A stretch of 64,000 nucleotides of DNA from Euryodendron excelsum (Eukaryota > Streptophyta > Magnoliopsida > Ericales > Pentaphylacaceae), in assembly GCA_033060915.1 (NCBI GenBank), contig CM065384.1, positions 35,622,501-35,686,500 of the forward strand, written 5' to 3'. Below are positions 36,557 through 49,260 of the stretch, piece by piece; position 1 is the first letter of the stretch; each line of letters opens with the position of its first letter. The translations under genes and the position numbers were made by a program. The notes beneath the pieces are model-generated. The model did no database searches. It was not told where the DNA came from and worked only from the letters and a program-made list of their open reading frames with translations.

Positions 36557-38208
36557 TTAGAGTCTAGGATTGTGATGCCTTTTGTACACACATAGCATAT
36601 CATTGCATCATGTTTTGTATATTGTTTTGACATAGAGTATATTGTTTTGATATAGTAGATTATGTTTTGAGTTTTCTTCACTGTACATCATTTTTTTTGT
36701 CTCCCCTTGTTATCTTTCTTGTATTTTTGGATTGTTTAGCTACATGTGTTCTCAGATTTTGGTTTATGTACTCGCCTATACCATTTTGATGGGGATTTTG
36801 GTATTGTATGGTATCAGTATCAGTCTACATTTCTCTCACACATCTAATTACATCTCTTATTATGTATGTTTTGCTAGCTTTTGCGATAGATGCGTTGACT
36901 CCTCATTTTTTATGCACTATAACACTGTTTTTGACATTAAGACCCAACTTAGATTGAGATGGACTCGTTGTCTTACTTTTGACTCCATAGAAAGTGCTTG
37001 ATTCATGCATTGGTAGAAAGTTATACTCTTTTCACATGAGTTATGCTTTGCAACATATTTTTATTACTCTACTTTGCATTTTCGTCCATACTTAGTGGAG
37101 ATTATCACCTTGTGAGCTTTAGAGCGTTTACCGTTTTTTTGAGAGTCTACATTTACTCGATGATTGATCTTTCACCCTCATTTCTCTTGAATAACTTCTT
37201 TATGCTTGCATTTGGTTCATAAGATGAGTTCTGATCTTGACATTGATACTTTTACTCTATGGAATATTATAATTTGGTATCTTTATGTAATTCTATGCCC
37301 ATATCCTTCTTGATAGCCATTATAATTTTTATTTCACCATATAACCCATTTATCATTTCATTTATCACCAACTTCTTCCTCGAGAGATATCATTGATATT
37401 TTTTGTACTTCAGAACCCTTTCTATACTATGTTGGGGAAATGTAGATATAGATAGACAAAAAAAAAAAAAAAAGAGAAGAAGAAGAGTAAGAGAAAAGAA
37501 AAAAAGATGTGGGTATATGATAAAAAAAAAAAAAGAGAAGGAGTTTTAAAAATTGAAAATGTCTATTGTTCGAATCTTTGGGTACATAACAAGAGAGGAG
37601 TTGAACATGATATCTTTTCATCTCCTCATTGACACGTGATGTGTTTTGTACTTACCTTTCATCATTCGTACTTTACCTCTTCGCCTTCCAAATCACTTAA
37701 TCGATCTAAAGATGCTTCATTATAATTTTCATTAGAGTAAAAGTTTTATCTTGTCAATTCTTTGAATCATTGAGCATCTATGAACATTCTTTCATGAATT
37801 CATGCTAAAGGCGATACACATACATGTTGTCCGGTTCTTTGTTTTGGATATGTTCATTTGTTTTGCCTTGTACATTTACTCCATTGTTGAACATATCATT
37901 ATGTGAACCATGTGGGTCTGTCATTCTGAGTGTATGCCCGGTGAGGATTAGATCAAAACTTTACAGTTCGGAAGTGCATAATTGAGTTCCTTATATGTTG
38001 CTTAGCATTGGCTTATCAAGCACATGCGCACAAACTTCTCTAGTGTATGAATTTTTGCATAATCTTCTACATGTGTTTGAGGTTTGAGATGCATCCATCG
38101 ATATCTTGAGTGGGTTGTGCATATTTTGTTTCTTTTATCGTCTTTATTTATTTCCTTTCTATAATACATTTTTTTCAAAGGACTAGCAAAAACTAAATTA
38201 GGGGGTGT
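36557..38208 (+). other. Athila 3' untranslated region and polypurine tract
   Basis: AT-rich and without recognisable coding, with poly-A/AG-rich runs near 37453-37540. It ends with the probable polypurine tract AAATTAGGGGGTGT just before the 3' LTR at 38209. Confidence 0.7.
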
Positions 38209-39758
38209 TGATTCCACTTTAAAAGCGTAATCTTTATCCCCTAATTAAGTGTTTGTTTGCCTCTATACGTGTATTAGAATAAGTTTTTAGCAATAAATTG
38301 GTTTAAAGTGATTTTCTATGTGTATTATAGGTTTTTGGTGATAAAATAGTGAAAATGGCCTAAAGAGAAGAAGTCCGTCCAGACGAACCGTTCAGACGGT
38401 TCCAACCGTTCGGACGGTGCGTTCGGATGGATAAATAACCGTTCGGACGGTTAGACCATTTGGAAGGTCCATTCGGACGGACGAATTACCGTTCGAACGT
38501 TACGACGGAGATTGGAGTTCCAGAGTCGATATTTCGCGTTCAAAGCCGTTCCAGAGTCCATTTTTCCCGTTCTAAGCTATCATAGAGTCGTCTTTTTCTA
38601 TTCGAAGAAATATAGAGCTGAGATTTTCCGTCTAAAGACTATCTGAACGGTTACTCCACCGTCCGAATGGTGCATCCGGACGCCATTCAGATGGCCTTAA
38701 GACATACTTCGAACGGTGAGCGCAGATTTACCCTACAACCTAGCAGTCGAAGAAAAAATGATGATATGTTAATTTTTAGGGTTTCAGCTATGGGCAGAGA
38801 GGGAGAATAGGGAAAAAAACATGCATTTTGCTTAGATTTATTTTACATTGTTGTATTTAGGACTTTGGGAAGGGTTTAGATAGATTCTTAGTATTGTTTA
38901 AGTGTAATCTTTCACATTTTTCATAATTCAATATATATATACACTTTTGATTTGAAGTCAAGATGTTGTTTCCACACTTTGGAAAGCTTTTAACCCTAGA
39001 ATCTTCAAGCTAAGCTCATTGTTTGGGAACAAATGTGATGATCTACCAAGGAAGGCATAGAAAATGAAAGGGGAGTCCTAAATCTTGTTAAATATCTATT
39101 TTGAATATTTTTCTCTAATTATATTGAAATTAATTGTTGCAGAAATCTTAGATCTATAATCATAGTTAGTAACATGTGATTTATTTCTAAAGAACCCATG
39201 AATGGTGATAAAACTTAATTCCAAAATAATTAGAGATTCATAAGTTTTTAAAGCTAAACTTTCCGAATCAAGGGCCTTTGGATGGTCCTTGATTTGAGTT
39301 AACCCAAACTCTCCCTTTCAAATTCCGTGCTAGAATTGGTAGATTGGAACATTTGAACCCAAACCCCCTTTTTAATCAAGTTAAATCCTTGTGTTCATTT
39401 GGAATTTCGGTTAAATCAAGAGTTAATTTAGTCATAATTGTGGTTGTTGTAGTTGATTTTTCATAATTGTTAAATTACTTTAGCTAGAATCAAGTTGTTG
39501 AGTTTAATTTCAATTCAATCGTTTGCCTAATTATTAGCAAAACAACTCTTCAAACACCAAAAGATTTTCGGTCAAATTTTAGTTACCATAGATATCGATT
39601 CCACTCTTGGTTTGCGATTGCAATTTGCATAGGTTTCTAAACTCTACTCATTTCGATTGCTAGATTGGCACAAGTCTCATGGGAGAACACGATAGTGGGA
39701 ATATACCAACTTAAACTACAAGCACTTCCATCGCAGTCAGCGTGGCGGGAGCGAGTCA
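38209..39758 (+). repeat. Athila 3' LTR (1550 bp)
   Basis: Begins TGATTCCACTTTAAAAG and ends GGGAGCGAGTCA, followed by the target duplication AAGGG. It carries one additional palindrome-rich segment (about 38436-38483) and one additional segment near 39355-39400 relative to the 5' LTR. TATATATA lies near 38933. Confidence 0.93.
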
Positions 39759-39763
39759 AAGGG

Positions 39764-40637
39764 TCTTGAGGCAGCATGAAATCTTAGCAAAAAATTCATT
39801 CAACAAAAAACCAAAATAGGAGCTATCAATGTACCCTCTAACGGATACATCAAGTGAGGGCACATTCTCGAGAAGCAACTTTATCTTTCATCCATGGTAC
39901 TTAAAGGAAACAAGATTTACGTCAGATATCTCGATGGATTTGATGTAGCAACAATTCAATATCTCCAAGTACTTCAACACACAGAGTTGGCCAGTAAGTT
40001 TTAGATTAACCAAAGATAAAGAGCTACGGATAGATAATCGTTCAAGCACTGGGCAGTTGGACAGAAGGAACTCAACAACTTCATCACCAACTTGCACATA
40101 CTTTAAACATTGTGATTTAAGGCATTTCAGGCCAACTAATGTACGATGGGCCATGGTGCCAAACCTTGGACTCAAACAAGTCCCTTTGCTGTTGTCAAAT
40201 AGCTCTCTAGGAAAAGTATATACCTCTCAATGTCAACATCCCTTGACAAGTCCAACTCAAGCCTCTGAACTCTCCGTGACGAAGCAAACTTGATCCACTC
40301 ATCAATGTCATACTTGGATCGTTTATCCAAAACATAACAAACTTTAAATTCTTCTATAGTACCGGCATCATGCAATTCCAAAATTTCATTAACCCAATTG
40401 ACAAAATTATGCTTCTGAGTGTTATGAAACTCCGGTTTCCAACTTATTCTCTCATAGGATTTCAAGCGATCAAACTTGAGAAAGCTGATCAGCGTCCAGA
40501 GGCTCCTCCATTTGGTAGAAAGGATGCTGGTGCGTACTGCGTCCCTCAGTGGCAATCGAGACAATACAGATGCAAGAATTTCATCCGGGAAGTTGCTAAT
40601 CTGATCCTCCAAAACAGAATCATCGCCCTTGTTTCAT
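39764..40637 (-). pseudogene. F-box/FBD-type gene, broken and interrupted by Athila
   Basis: The F-box motif reads ISNFPDEILASVLSRLPLRD then RTSILSTKWRSLW, followed by linker and leucine-rich-repeat-like sequence (CPVLERLSIRSSLSLVNLKL). Such proteins are substrate adaptors of SCF ubiquitin ligases. Lesions: the likely ATG at 40637 is out of frame with the F-box, with a stop between; a TA unit is duplicated near 40216-40221 (TATATA), shifting the frame so that family-like FDNSKGTCLSPRFGT reads in the next frame; and Athila cuts the exon at 39759-39763. The FBD C-terminus is lost. It is a pseudogene. Confidence 0.88.
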
Positions 40638-40639
40638 CG

Positions 40640-43311
40640 CCAATAATGAACATAAATCAATCAACACAATGGTTTGCAAAAAAAATAAAATTGAAATATA
40701 AAATCACCTCAATTAACTTCATATGAGATAAAGATCTTAAGACTGTCCATCATGAAATTCAATAATTTAAAAATCCTTCATTAACGTCGTGTAACGCTAT
40801 ATAGCAAGTCACAAGAGATTAGAGAAACGACATAGAAAAACACGCTTTAGCAAAAACACCAAACTTATTTTCTTCAAATACTACAATTAGAAGTAAATTA
40901 CATGACATAAAAAGTTTTAGCAGAGCTGGAAAGGCCATTCATCATCATAAAAAAACATAAACATATACATCCCACTAAAACAAAGAGCCGTGAAGAATAT
41001 AAAATAAATAACATGCTTAGAACTAGAACTCAAAAAATTCAAACACTTGCAACAATAGCCCAAAAAAAAAAAAAAAAATTTTGGGAGTCACCTTGTTTTT
41101 CCTGTGTTTGTGGGTAACTTTAAACTTTATCCTCCCCATGAATTTGAAAGCGTCAGAGTCCTTTTGGTAATTGACTTTAGATTCTAAAACCCCCAACTCA
41201 AGTCAAGCAAATGTAGATGCGGATATGTGGTGATATGTGTATATATATCTAAGGTTTTGCCGACCTCTGTGTGTAACATGGAATTACACAGAGCCGCAAA
41301 GCACCCTATTTAATATATTACTGGAAGGTAGAGCAACTCTCCTACTTGCAACACTTATAGAGACGAGAGATGAGAAAAACTAATATTCAAATTCAGAAGC
41401 ACTTTGAATGGTCAAAATTACACTTGTTGAAATTTATAAAGTGAGGCAAATATGTAATATTCAAAAATTTTCAGGATATTTTTTAAAAGTGAATAAGATA
41501 AGCAGCATCCAAGGTGAATTAAAACAAATTATTATATTTATATATACTAGAAGATATGGCACACATGACGCGTGTGCAACTCTTTTGCAGCAGTTACAGA
41601 TACGCGAGGGAAGACATTCAATTGCAAAAAGGAATTTAAATAGTTAAAATTACCCTTAATTATTTCAATTTATAAATTAAAATAAATATGCAAATTTTAG
41701 AAATTTTAAGGATAATTTTGACAAGTAAAAGAAATACGCAACTTCTAGAGTATTGTCATTATATATTAGAATAGATGTACAGAGCCCTACTATGTCGGGC
41801 TCGAGCTGAATGATCCACGACCTGAGAGATGGCCCAATTAGAAGTACTAGCCCAACCCCAGATGGAAAACACAAGTTCTGGTACTATATTAAATAATTTT
41901 GTGTTATGTTGTAGAATCAAGACTTTTTAAAACTATAAGTCTTCACTAATATTAATGCAGCCTTTAAATATTAGAATGTAAACTTTTATGATAATATATA
42001 TATTTTTTTTGAAGGGGCACTTAGGTGCATTTTAAACATCTCACTAAATTTCAATTAATATTCTCTTATTTTAGTTTTTTACCTTACACCAATATTGTCC
42101 TTATTCTTATTTATATTTGTCATATTTAAATAATAGTAATAATAAAATAAGTACTTAAAACACTATACCTTACAGCTCATAATCGAGTTTCATCTCATAA
42201 TTATGAGAACCTCTTGCACTGCACTGAGCAATATTATATGTTCGTGTTGCTATGTAAGTTTGAAATGAGCTGTAAACCTGCAAAGGAAGGCTTAGCAATA
42301 TCACGGGCCAAACAACATCAAGAGATGGGTTGCAAAGGAGGGCAAAGCACACGGGCACAAAAGGACCAAAAAGGGGCGGGAGGGGCCATGGGCCCTTTAA
42401 ATTTTTGAAAATTTACCTTAGATCCTATATATTGGCATGTTTGATTTTTGGACAAGCTAAAGAGTCTTGAGACTAAGAGTCTAATGACTAAGTAATCATA
42501 GGACTCGTAGCTCCAAACTATTCCTAAATCTCATTTTTGTTTATACATGGAATAAAAGTTGAGATTAATCCTATTAAAGCTGTGAAAAAAAAAACTATTT
42601 ATCCCTTACTAAATTAGAAAAGTAATTTATACTCAATTAATATATATTGATTTATTATACAATACGATATTATACTAATTATAGTATATTATATATTATA
42701 ACATAATAGTATATTATATATATATTATATTATTATATATCAGTACATTACAAAATTTGATACGTTTATAATTTTATATTAATTTATATTTTCTAATTTT
42801 ATATATTTTAATGTACTACACTGTAGTATAATATATAATATATGGCACACAAATTTACTAATATATAATTTAGTATTACTGTATTTTAATGTATTATAAT
42901 GGAATATAATATATAATAGTCATATATAATACTAATATAATATAATTTTTTAATGCATAATATTACAATATTTTAATATATCACAATGTAATATAGTATA
43001 TAATAGTAAATAATGTATCCAACTAGAGGTAATTAAGTCATTTAGGTCATTTCAGCTCTTAACCTAGTCTCAAGATTACGAAACTCACCCTCTCCTGGAA
43101 CAGCATAAGAACTAGTATATACTTCGTATCGGTAATCAAATAATGACACATAATACTGCAAAGTCTCATGAGCAAACCACAACAGACAAACTATTAATAT
43201 TATTAGTTTAGTTAAGGCAGAAGGGGCTTCCGGTGAGCTATAATAATAACATATTAGCTGACTTGGTGACACCATTTTGGTTCATATTTGCATGATAAAG
43301 ATGCTAAAAAC
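40640..43311. other. Intergenic DNA, AT-rich, no gene recognised
   Basis: It contains an A run near 41065-41080 and a possible old repeat between about 41545 (TACTAGAAGATATGGCAC) and 41790 (TATTAGAATAGATG). An extremely AT-rich stretch at about 42600-43020 is made of TATAATATA-like words. Open frames are short and show no family motif. Confidence 0.55.
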
Positions 43312-45159
43312 AATTCAAAAAACAAGTAAAAATAATTAATCAAGGGATCGGTATTGTCAGTGGTTCCTCGCAATGAAACCAGCAAAATGGTATATGCATT
43401 CTTACTCAGTATGACTTTCCTTATCGTTGTTTATGCATTTAGTTGCTTGAATAAGTTGAATGATCTCGCACTGGGTTAGGTGCAAACAGAGTCATAAAAG
43501 TAACCACAGGACGCTTAGGAAAATATTGCTATGGTTCTCTTGGTTGTCACCTTACTATTGTCCACTCCCCTTATAATTCTACAATGAACTCTTTTATTAT
43601 TTAACTGCTAACTTCATTGACATTGGTACATCAATTTCATCCATGTTACTCAGGTCATCAAAGTAAAGAAACACACTAGAGTTCTTTTTCCAGTGTTTTA
43701 GTCACTCATGTGTCATTCAAGTTCTTCTTTAAATTGGTTATGGCATTCCAAACATGTATTGTCATTCTTGTAATTCACAAAAGATGTAACTGCAAAGCTA
43801 CACCACATATATTTTCAATTTTGTGACCACCAAACATGGATGTAATTATCATAGTCTCCTAAGATCTCTCAGAAGAATTATTTTCAATTTTGTTGGTCAC
43901 TTTCCAAACATGGATGTAAAGTGACCAACAAATTCAATAATTGAACATGTTACATACGAAGAAGTTTACAAAGGTAATAAGTTGGAAAAGAAAATTCAAG
44001 CAATATGTGATGCAAAATATACACACAATATACTTTCAGAAGAATTAAAAACAATTTGCAACATAATAATTTGTAACCCAAATATGATAGAAGAATTAAG
44101 CAGTATTACACCTTATAACATATCAATCGGTACAAAAAGAAGATATACCCAAACGCAAAGTATCCAATTAAGTAGTTTTTTTGATAAGTAGAGTACCGAA
44201 GTAAGTATAGAGAAACATCTATTAAATCTCAATGTGTCGAATGAATAAAAGTGAAACGAGAACCACACCAATTCAACAACAGTAATAACTTATTACAGAA
44301 AGGATTAACAATGCTTTAACTTATAACAATTAGCATGGAAACAGACCTTTTTTTTGGGTTGATAAGTGAAGTAAATTAAAATATAAAAAAAAAAGTGCCA
44401 AGGGGGCATCACCAACGCAAAGCAACAGAAGCAAAGAATAGTACAACCACTCAAGCCTCCATGGAGACCCAAAAGACCATAAAAGGAACAAAAAAGTTGA
44501 TTGGCCTAACCAAGTTCTTCAACTCCCTTCCACTCCTAGAGCTTTGCTTCCGCCACTCCTCCTAGCAGAGTTATCGTCCATCTTTGGCCTCTTATTGGCT
44601 CCAATAAAAGATGACAGCCTCGAAGAATCATTATCAAATCCTTCACACGGAATTCCATAAATTTACTTAGACCTTTAACCCTTTTCCTAACCCAAATTTG
44701 GAAAATAACCCATCATCCTTCATTTTTAAATCCCCATGGAAACTCTACCCTTTTCCCATCACCCAAACTTAGAAGATAAACTATATATCTTCCTTCATCT
44801 TCACATCACCATCAGAAACTATACCCTGATCATCCACTTTTCTTCCAACCAACCCCTCTCCAAGCTATCCCCTACTGGAGCCATATTTCCTTGACCCTTG
44901 CAAGGGATAAACCTACCACATGTGAAAGATCTCGACCTCCCTGAAGCTATAATTCTCTTTCCCATCGCTTTGATCTTCTTCCACTTAACCAAGCCTCTGC
45001 TTGCCTCTTCAACATCCCCCTATTGACAAGGAGACATGGCAAAAAATCTAGCTTTCTCCGCAACTCTCACCTCTTAATGGCAAGTCACATCTCAAATTCT
45101 TTATCACTACATGAATAAGGCCATAAGACCGTCCATAAAACAAAGACAAAGACCACAAG
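43312..45159. repeat. Segmental duplication A, copy 2, left part
   Basis: It aligns collinearly with 1-1540. It carries about 300 extra bases at 44010-44340 that copy 1 lacks; which state is ancestral is unclear. Its right edge is the insertion point of the Tat element, and the duplication resumes at 54752. Confidence 0.9.
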
Positions 45160-45716
45160 GGATAATACGACAAGTCTAGCCGGTCTGCCCCTTCGATGGA
45201 CAGACTGCACGAGCTTGGGCTACGTCACCAGGCTAGGACTCCCGAACCCCCTCCCAAACCAAGCCTGTAACGGATCGGGAAGGGCAGAGCTCCAACAGTA
45301 CACCTGGCGCTGCCATTAAGACACCTCGAGATTCTCGCCTAATGATCAGCTCCCACGATCTCATGATTGGGACGGCTCCCCCATAACTGGAGGACATGGT
45401 CCTTGGAGTCTAATATCAAGGCACGATACATCCCCACGATTTTGGATGCATAATTTGAGGGCACGATTGGCTCTCTTATGAAGGTGCCCACGATCCGAGC
45501 CAATACTCCAATAAAAAGGGGCAGTCAGCATCTCCAAGAGAGGTACAAGACACATCAACCCTTGAGCATTGTTACTCTGCCCATTTCTCTCTAGCCTAAC
45601 TTTGGCCTCGGAGTGTTATTGGCAAGCACCACACTAGTGTCCCAAGTAGGAGGATCCATCTCCTCTATCATTCGCATCAGTGGTTGGGAATGACGTACAA
45701 ATTCACTGCATCATCA
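45160..45716 (+). repeat. Tat 5' LTR (557 bp) and primer-binding site
   Basis: The first base is changed (GGATAATACG for TGATAATACG). It ends TGCATCATCA. TTGGCGCCGTCTATGGGAAC directly follows (45718-45737), a primer-site sequence common in Tat-type elements. Confidence 0.93.
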
Positions 45717-45754
45717 GTTGGCGCCGTCTATGGGAACGACATTTTAGTTGTTTC

Positions 45755-47220
45755 ATGGTCTTGACCCGATCCGGTGCTACATCAATCAGGCTAGACGAAG
45801 CAATGGAGGAACAGAGTACTCCAAGGATCGCTGCCTTAGAGCAGCAGATCATTGAAATGATGGCATCCATGAACCAGCTCTAGGCTCAGAATCAGGAGCT
45901 GCAGAGGAGATTGCCCCCGCCACCAGTGGCATCGACAGTGGTGGATCTTCCACTGCTGGAGGACCCACCGATGCCTGCAAACCAGCCGGCGGCAAGGAAC
46001 TGAGAGGGCAACGCCGGCAAGGGGGCGAAGGACCCAATGTTTCCTGGGGAAAATCCTCCCCCCAGAGGGGGCCGGAACCCACGCCGACGAAGCCTAGAGC
46101 CACATCACCCAATTCAAGGTGGCTACTGTGGTGCTTCCGAAGCACACGAGTGAAACTCGCCCAGTGTGGCACGAGTAGTTGAAGGAAATGCAGGCTAAAC
46201 TGGCTGGTGTGATTGCCGCGGTAAAAGAGAAAGGCCTTAGCATGGTAAAAGAGCTGGTGAATATGATAGACACGCCTTTCACGCTAGGAGTAATGAGGAT
46301 GCCCTTACCCCCGAAGTTCAAGATGCCCACATTGGAGTCCTTTGATGGCACAAAGGACCCCCTAGACCACCTGGAGACATATAAAGCCCTGATGGACCTC
46401 TAGGTGGTCCCTGACGAAATTATGTGCAGGGCATTCCCTACCACCCTTAAAGGCCCAATCCGGATCTGGTTCCACAGGCTTTCCCCTTGGATGATTGACA
46501 AGTTCGTGGACTTGAGCAGGTTGTTCATCAGCCACTATATCTAAGGGTAGAGGCAGAGGAGGCCCTCCACTTCCTTGTTCAATATTAAGCAACGCGAGAA
46601 GGAAACCCCGCATGAGTTTGTCACTCGTTTCAACTAGGAGACTCTGTACGTGGATGACTTGTATCAGAAGGTGGCAGTAGCGGCGTTCATTGCAGGTGTC
46701 AAAACACTCAAGTTCCTGTTTTCCTTGGCCAAGGAGGCGCCTAAGACCATGGCTGTGCTGATGCTCCAAGCACAAAAATACATGAACGCAGAGGACACTC
46801 TCAAGGCCAGGGAAGACCCGGAGAGTGCCACTCCAAGCCAGGATAAGAAAAAGACGGTTAAGGAGAATAAGGATAACAGGGTAGTGAAAGCCCCTAGAAT
46901 GGCTGAGCAGAAGCACAGAGCATAGGGTGATAGGCTCAAGCTGGCCAGATACAGCCAGCCTTTTACCCCCTTAAACACTCCTTTAGATCAAGTACTTTAT
47001 GAGATCAAAGGGGATCTTGCGCTAAAATGGCCAGGACGGATGAGGTCCTCCCAACAGAAAAGGCCAACTAACAAGTGGTGCCGATTTCACCAAGACCATG
47101 GCCACCATACGGAGGGCTGTTATGACCTCAAGCAGCAGGTTGAGAACCCAATCAAGCAAGGGAGATTAGGCAGGTACATAGCAGGGGGGAGGCGTGACGA
47201 TAGGCTAGACTAGCCCCCAA
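45755..47220 (+). pseudogene. Tat gag remnant
   Basis: The ATG at 45755 starts MVLTRSGATSIRLDEAMEEQ. The capsid-type region is at 46290-46640 (FKMPTLESFDGTKDPLDHLE, then IRIWFHRLSP), and a zinc-finger-like CRFHQDHGHHTEGCYDLKQQ is near 47070-47130. A frame change lies between 45990 and 46180. Several stops are TAG where CAG fits (MNQL-stop-AQNQ, HRA-stop-GDR). Confidence 0.85.
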
Positions 47221-47475
47221 GGCAAGCCCGAACGAAGAAGCCTTGAGAGGGAAAGGCAAAATCAGCAGCCCATGGGAGAAATAAGGGTCATCTTTGGAGG
47301 GTTCGCAGGTGGTGGTGAATCCTCATCCGCCAGGAAAAGACATACTAGGGAGGCCCAGAGCCAGAGGGAAGTCATGTCCATAGATCAATCAGCCAAGAAA
47401 TCCAGGGCAAAGCATGACCCTATCACATTCACAGATGAAGAGGCTTAGGCTATATGTCAACCTCACGATGACCCC

Positions 47476-47790
47476 TTGGTCATATCAACAGTGGTGTCCA
47501 ATTTCTTGATTCGGAGGGTCCTGGTAGATAGTGACAGCTCGACATATATTCTCTTCCTAAAGGCCTTCGAGCAGTTAAAGGTCGGCAGGAAAAAGTTACA
47601 ACCAGTCAATTTCCCCCTGGTCGGCTTCAGTGGCGATAGAGTTACACCTTTGAGCTCCATAGCCCTACTAGTAACGCGAGGAACTGCACCCCAACAAGCT
47701 ACCAAGATGGTAACATTCTTAGTAGTGGATTGCCCTTTAGCATACAACATCATTTTGGGCAGAAATCTGAAAAGGGCATGGACTTCACAA
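47476..47790 (+). pseudogene. Tat protease remnant with altered active site
   Basis: RRVLVDSDSSTYILFLKAFE occupies the position where D-[TS]-G-[SA]-[SA] is expected; the active-site glycine is replaced by Asp (DSDSS). The end of the domain (VDCPLAYNIILGR) is intact and then runs abruptly into RT sequence. Confidence 0.75.
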
Positions 47791-48870
47791 ATCTGAAAAG
47801 GGCATGTCCGAAGGATAGCTTCCCCTTACCCATAATAGACCAACTGGTGGATTCAACAGTAGGGTACGAGATGCTAGCCTTCATGGATGCTTTATCAGGT
47901 TACGACCAGATAAAGATGGTAGAGCACGACCAGGAGCACACGGCGTTTGTGACAGACAGAGGTCTGTACTACTACAAAGTAATGCCTTTCAACTTGAAGA
48001 ACGCAGGAGTAACTTACCAGAGGCTTGTCAATCGCTTGTTCAGCAATCAGATTGGAAGAAACATAGAAGTCTACGTCGATGACATGCTGGTAAAAAGCAA
48101 ACAAGCCACCAATCACCTAATAGATCTGGAAGAGACGTTCAAGAACTTACGGACCTATAAGATGAAGCTTAACCTTGCCAAATATGCCTTTGGAGTAGCA
48201 TCTGGCAAATTCTTGGGGTTCATGGTTTCTAACAAGAGGATAGAGGCTAACCCCAAAAAAGTCAGGGCAGTACTCGATATGCAGTCCCTAACATCCACCA
48301 AAGAAGTCCAAAGACTGGCAGGCAGAGTGGCAGCACTAAACAGATTCATCTCCAGATCAACAGATAAGTGCCTTCCTTTCTTTAAAATTCTGCGTAAAGC
48401 TTTCGAGTGGACCCCCGAATGTGAATAGGCTTTCCAGCAACTTAAAGGATATCTAAGTTCAGCACCGTTACTAAGCCGGACTGTGGAAGGTGAAGAACTC
48501 TATCTTTACCTCGCCATGTCAAACACAACAGTGAACTCAGCCGTGGTTAGGTAAGAGGAACGAGTCTAAAAGCCTGTCTATTACACAAGTAGGGCCTTGA
48601 GGGGCGCCGAGGAGTGATACCCCAAAATAGAGCTGCTGGCCCTCGCCCTTGTAACTTCAGCACAGAGGTTGAGGCCATACTTTCAGGCCCACACCGTAAT
48701 TGTCTTGACAGACCAGCCATTGTAAAAGATCGACCTCTAGCAGACTTGTCAAATGGTCCATAGAACTTAGCCAATTCGAGATCCAGTGCAGACCAAGACT
48801 GGCGATTAAGGGGCAGGCTATAGTAAACTTCATCGCTGAATTCAGACACCCAACAACCAACCCAATTGAT
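47791..48870 (+). pseudogene. Tat reverse transcriptase and gypsy-type RNase H remnant
   Basis: RT begins only at DFTNLKRACPKDSFPLP, so its N-terminal part and the usual protease-RT spacer are deleted. The catalytic motif YVDDML is near 48072, followed by GKFLGFMVSNKRIEANPKKV. A gypsy-type RNase H/tether region (LYLAMSNTTVNSAVVR, YYTSRALRGAEE, IELLALALVTSAQRLRPYFQ) follows from about 48440 with many stops. Confidence 0.88.
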
Positions 48871-48885
48871 AACACCCTGGAGCCC

Positions 48886-49260
48886 CAATGGGTGCTCAAT
48901 GTTGACGGCTCTTTCACTGAAAGAGCAAGTGGGGTCGGGGTCGTCATTGTCACACCCGAAGGGCACAAACTTGAATATGCTGTCAAGTTCAAATTTCCCG
49001 CCTCCAACAACGAGGCTGAATACGAAGCCTTGATAGCTGGCCTCCGAATGGCTCGACGAATGGGGGTAGAGCATATCCTGGTGCGCAACGACTCTCAACT
49101 TGTGGTAGAACAGGTCCAAGGCAAATATGAGGCCAGGGGAGAAAAGATGCAAGAGTACTATGAAATGGCCAAAAGCCTGGCCAAAAAATCCCCCAAAATA
49201 CTACTAGAAAGTGTACCAAGATTGCAAAATGAGGAGATAGATGGACTGGTCATGATAGCC
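48886..49260 (+). pseudogene. Second, archaeal-type RNase H (aRNH) of the Tat element
   Basis: LNVDGSFTERASGVGVVIV, then NNEAEYEALIAGLRMARRMG and VRNDSQLVVEQVQGKYEARG. These carry the D, E, D active-site pattern and the NEAEYEAL signature of the aRNH family. It is in one open stretch from 48892 to 49431. Having both RNase H types is characteristic of the Tat clade. Confidence 0.9.

Larger units (their letters stand above)
27025..39758 (+). mobile_element. Athila-type Ty3/gypsy retrotransposon, complete but mutated
   Basis: A 12.7 kb element with two LTRs (27025-28476 and 38209-39758) and identical 5-bp target duplications AAGGG (27020-27024 and 39759-39763). Order: LTR, primer site, gag, protease, reverse transcriptase, RNase H, integrase, a post-pol open frame, polypurine tract, LTR. 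This order, the primer site and the pol sequence fit the Athila lineage. Every main domain has stops, so it is not autonomous. It sits antisense inside the F-box exon. Confidence 0.95.

Noticed and set aside
46362..46978. Long minus-strand open frame of 184 aa and its neighbour
   Set aside because: They lie opposite Tat gag and result from its codon bias; no domain is recognisable.
48547..49152. Minus-strand open frame of 201 aa opposite the Tat RNase H region
   Set aside because: The plus strand encodes clear RNase H motifs here; the minus frame shows no motif or splice structure.
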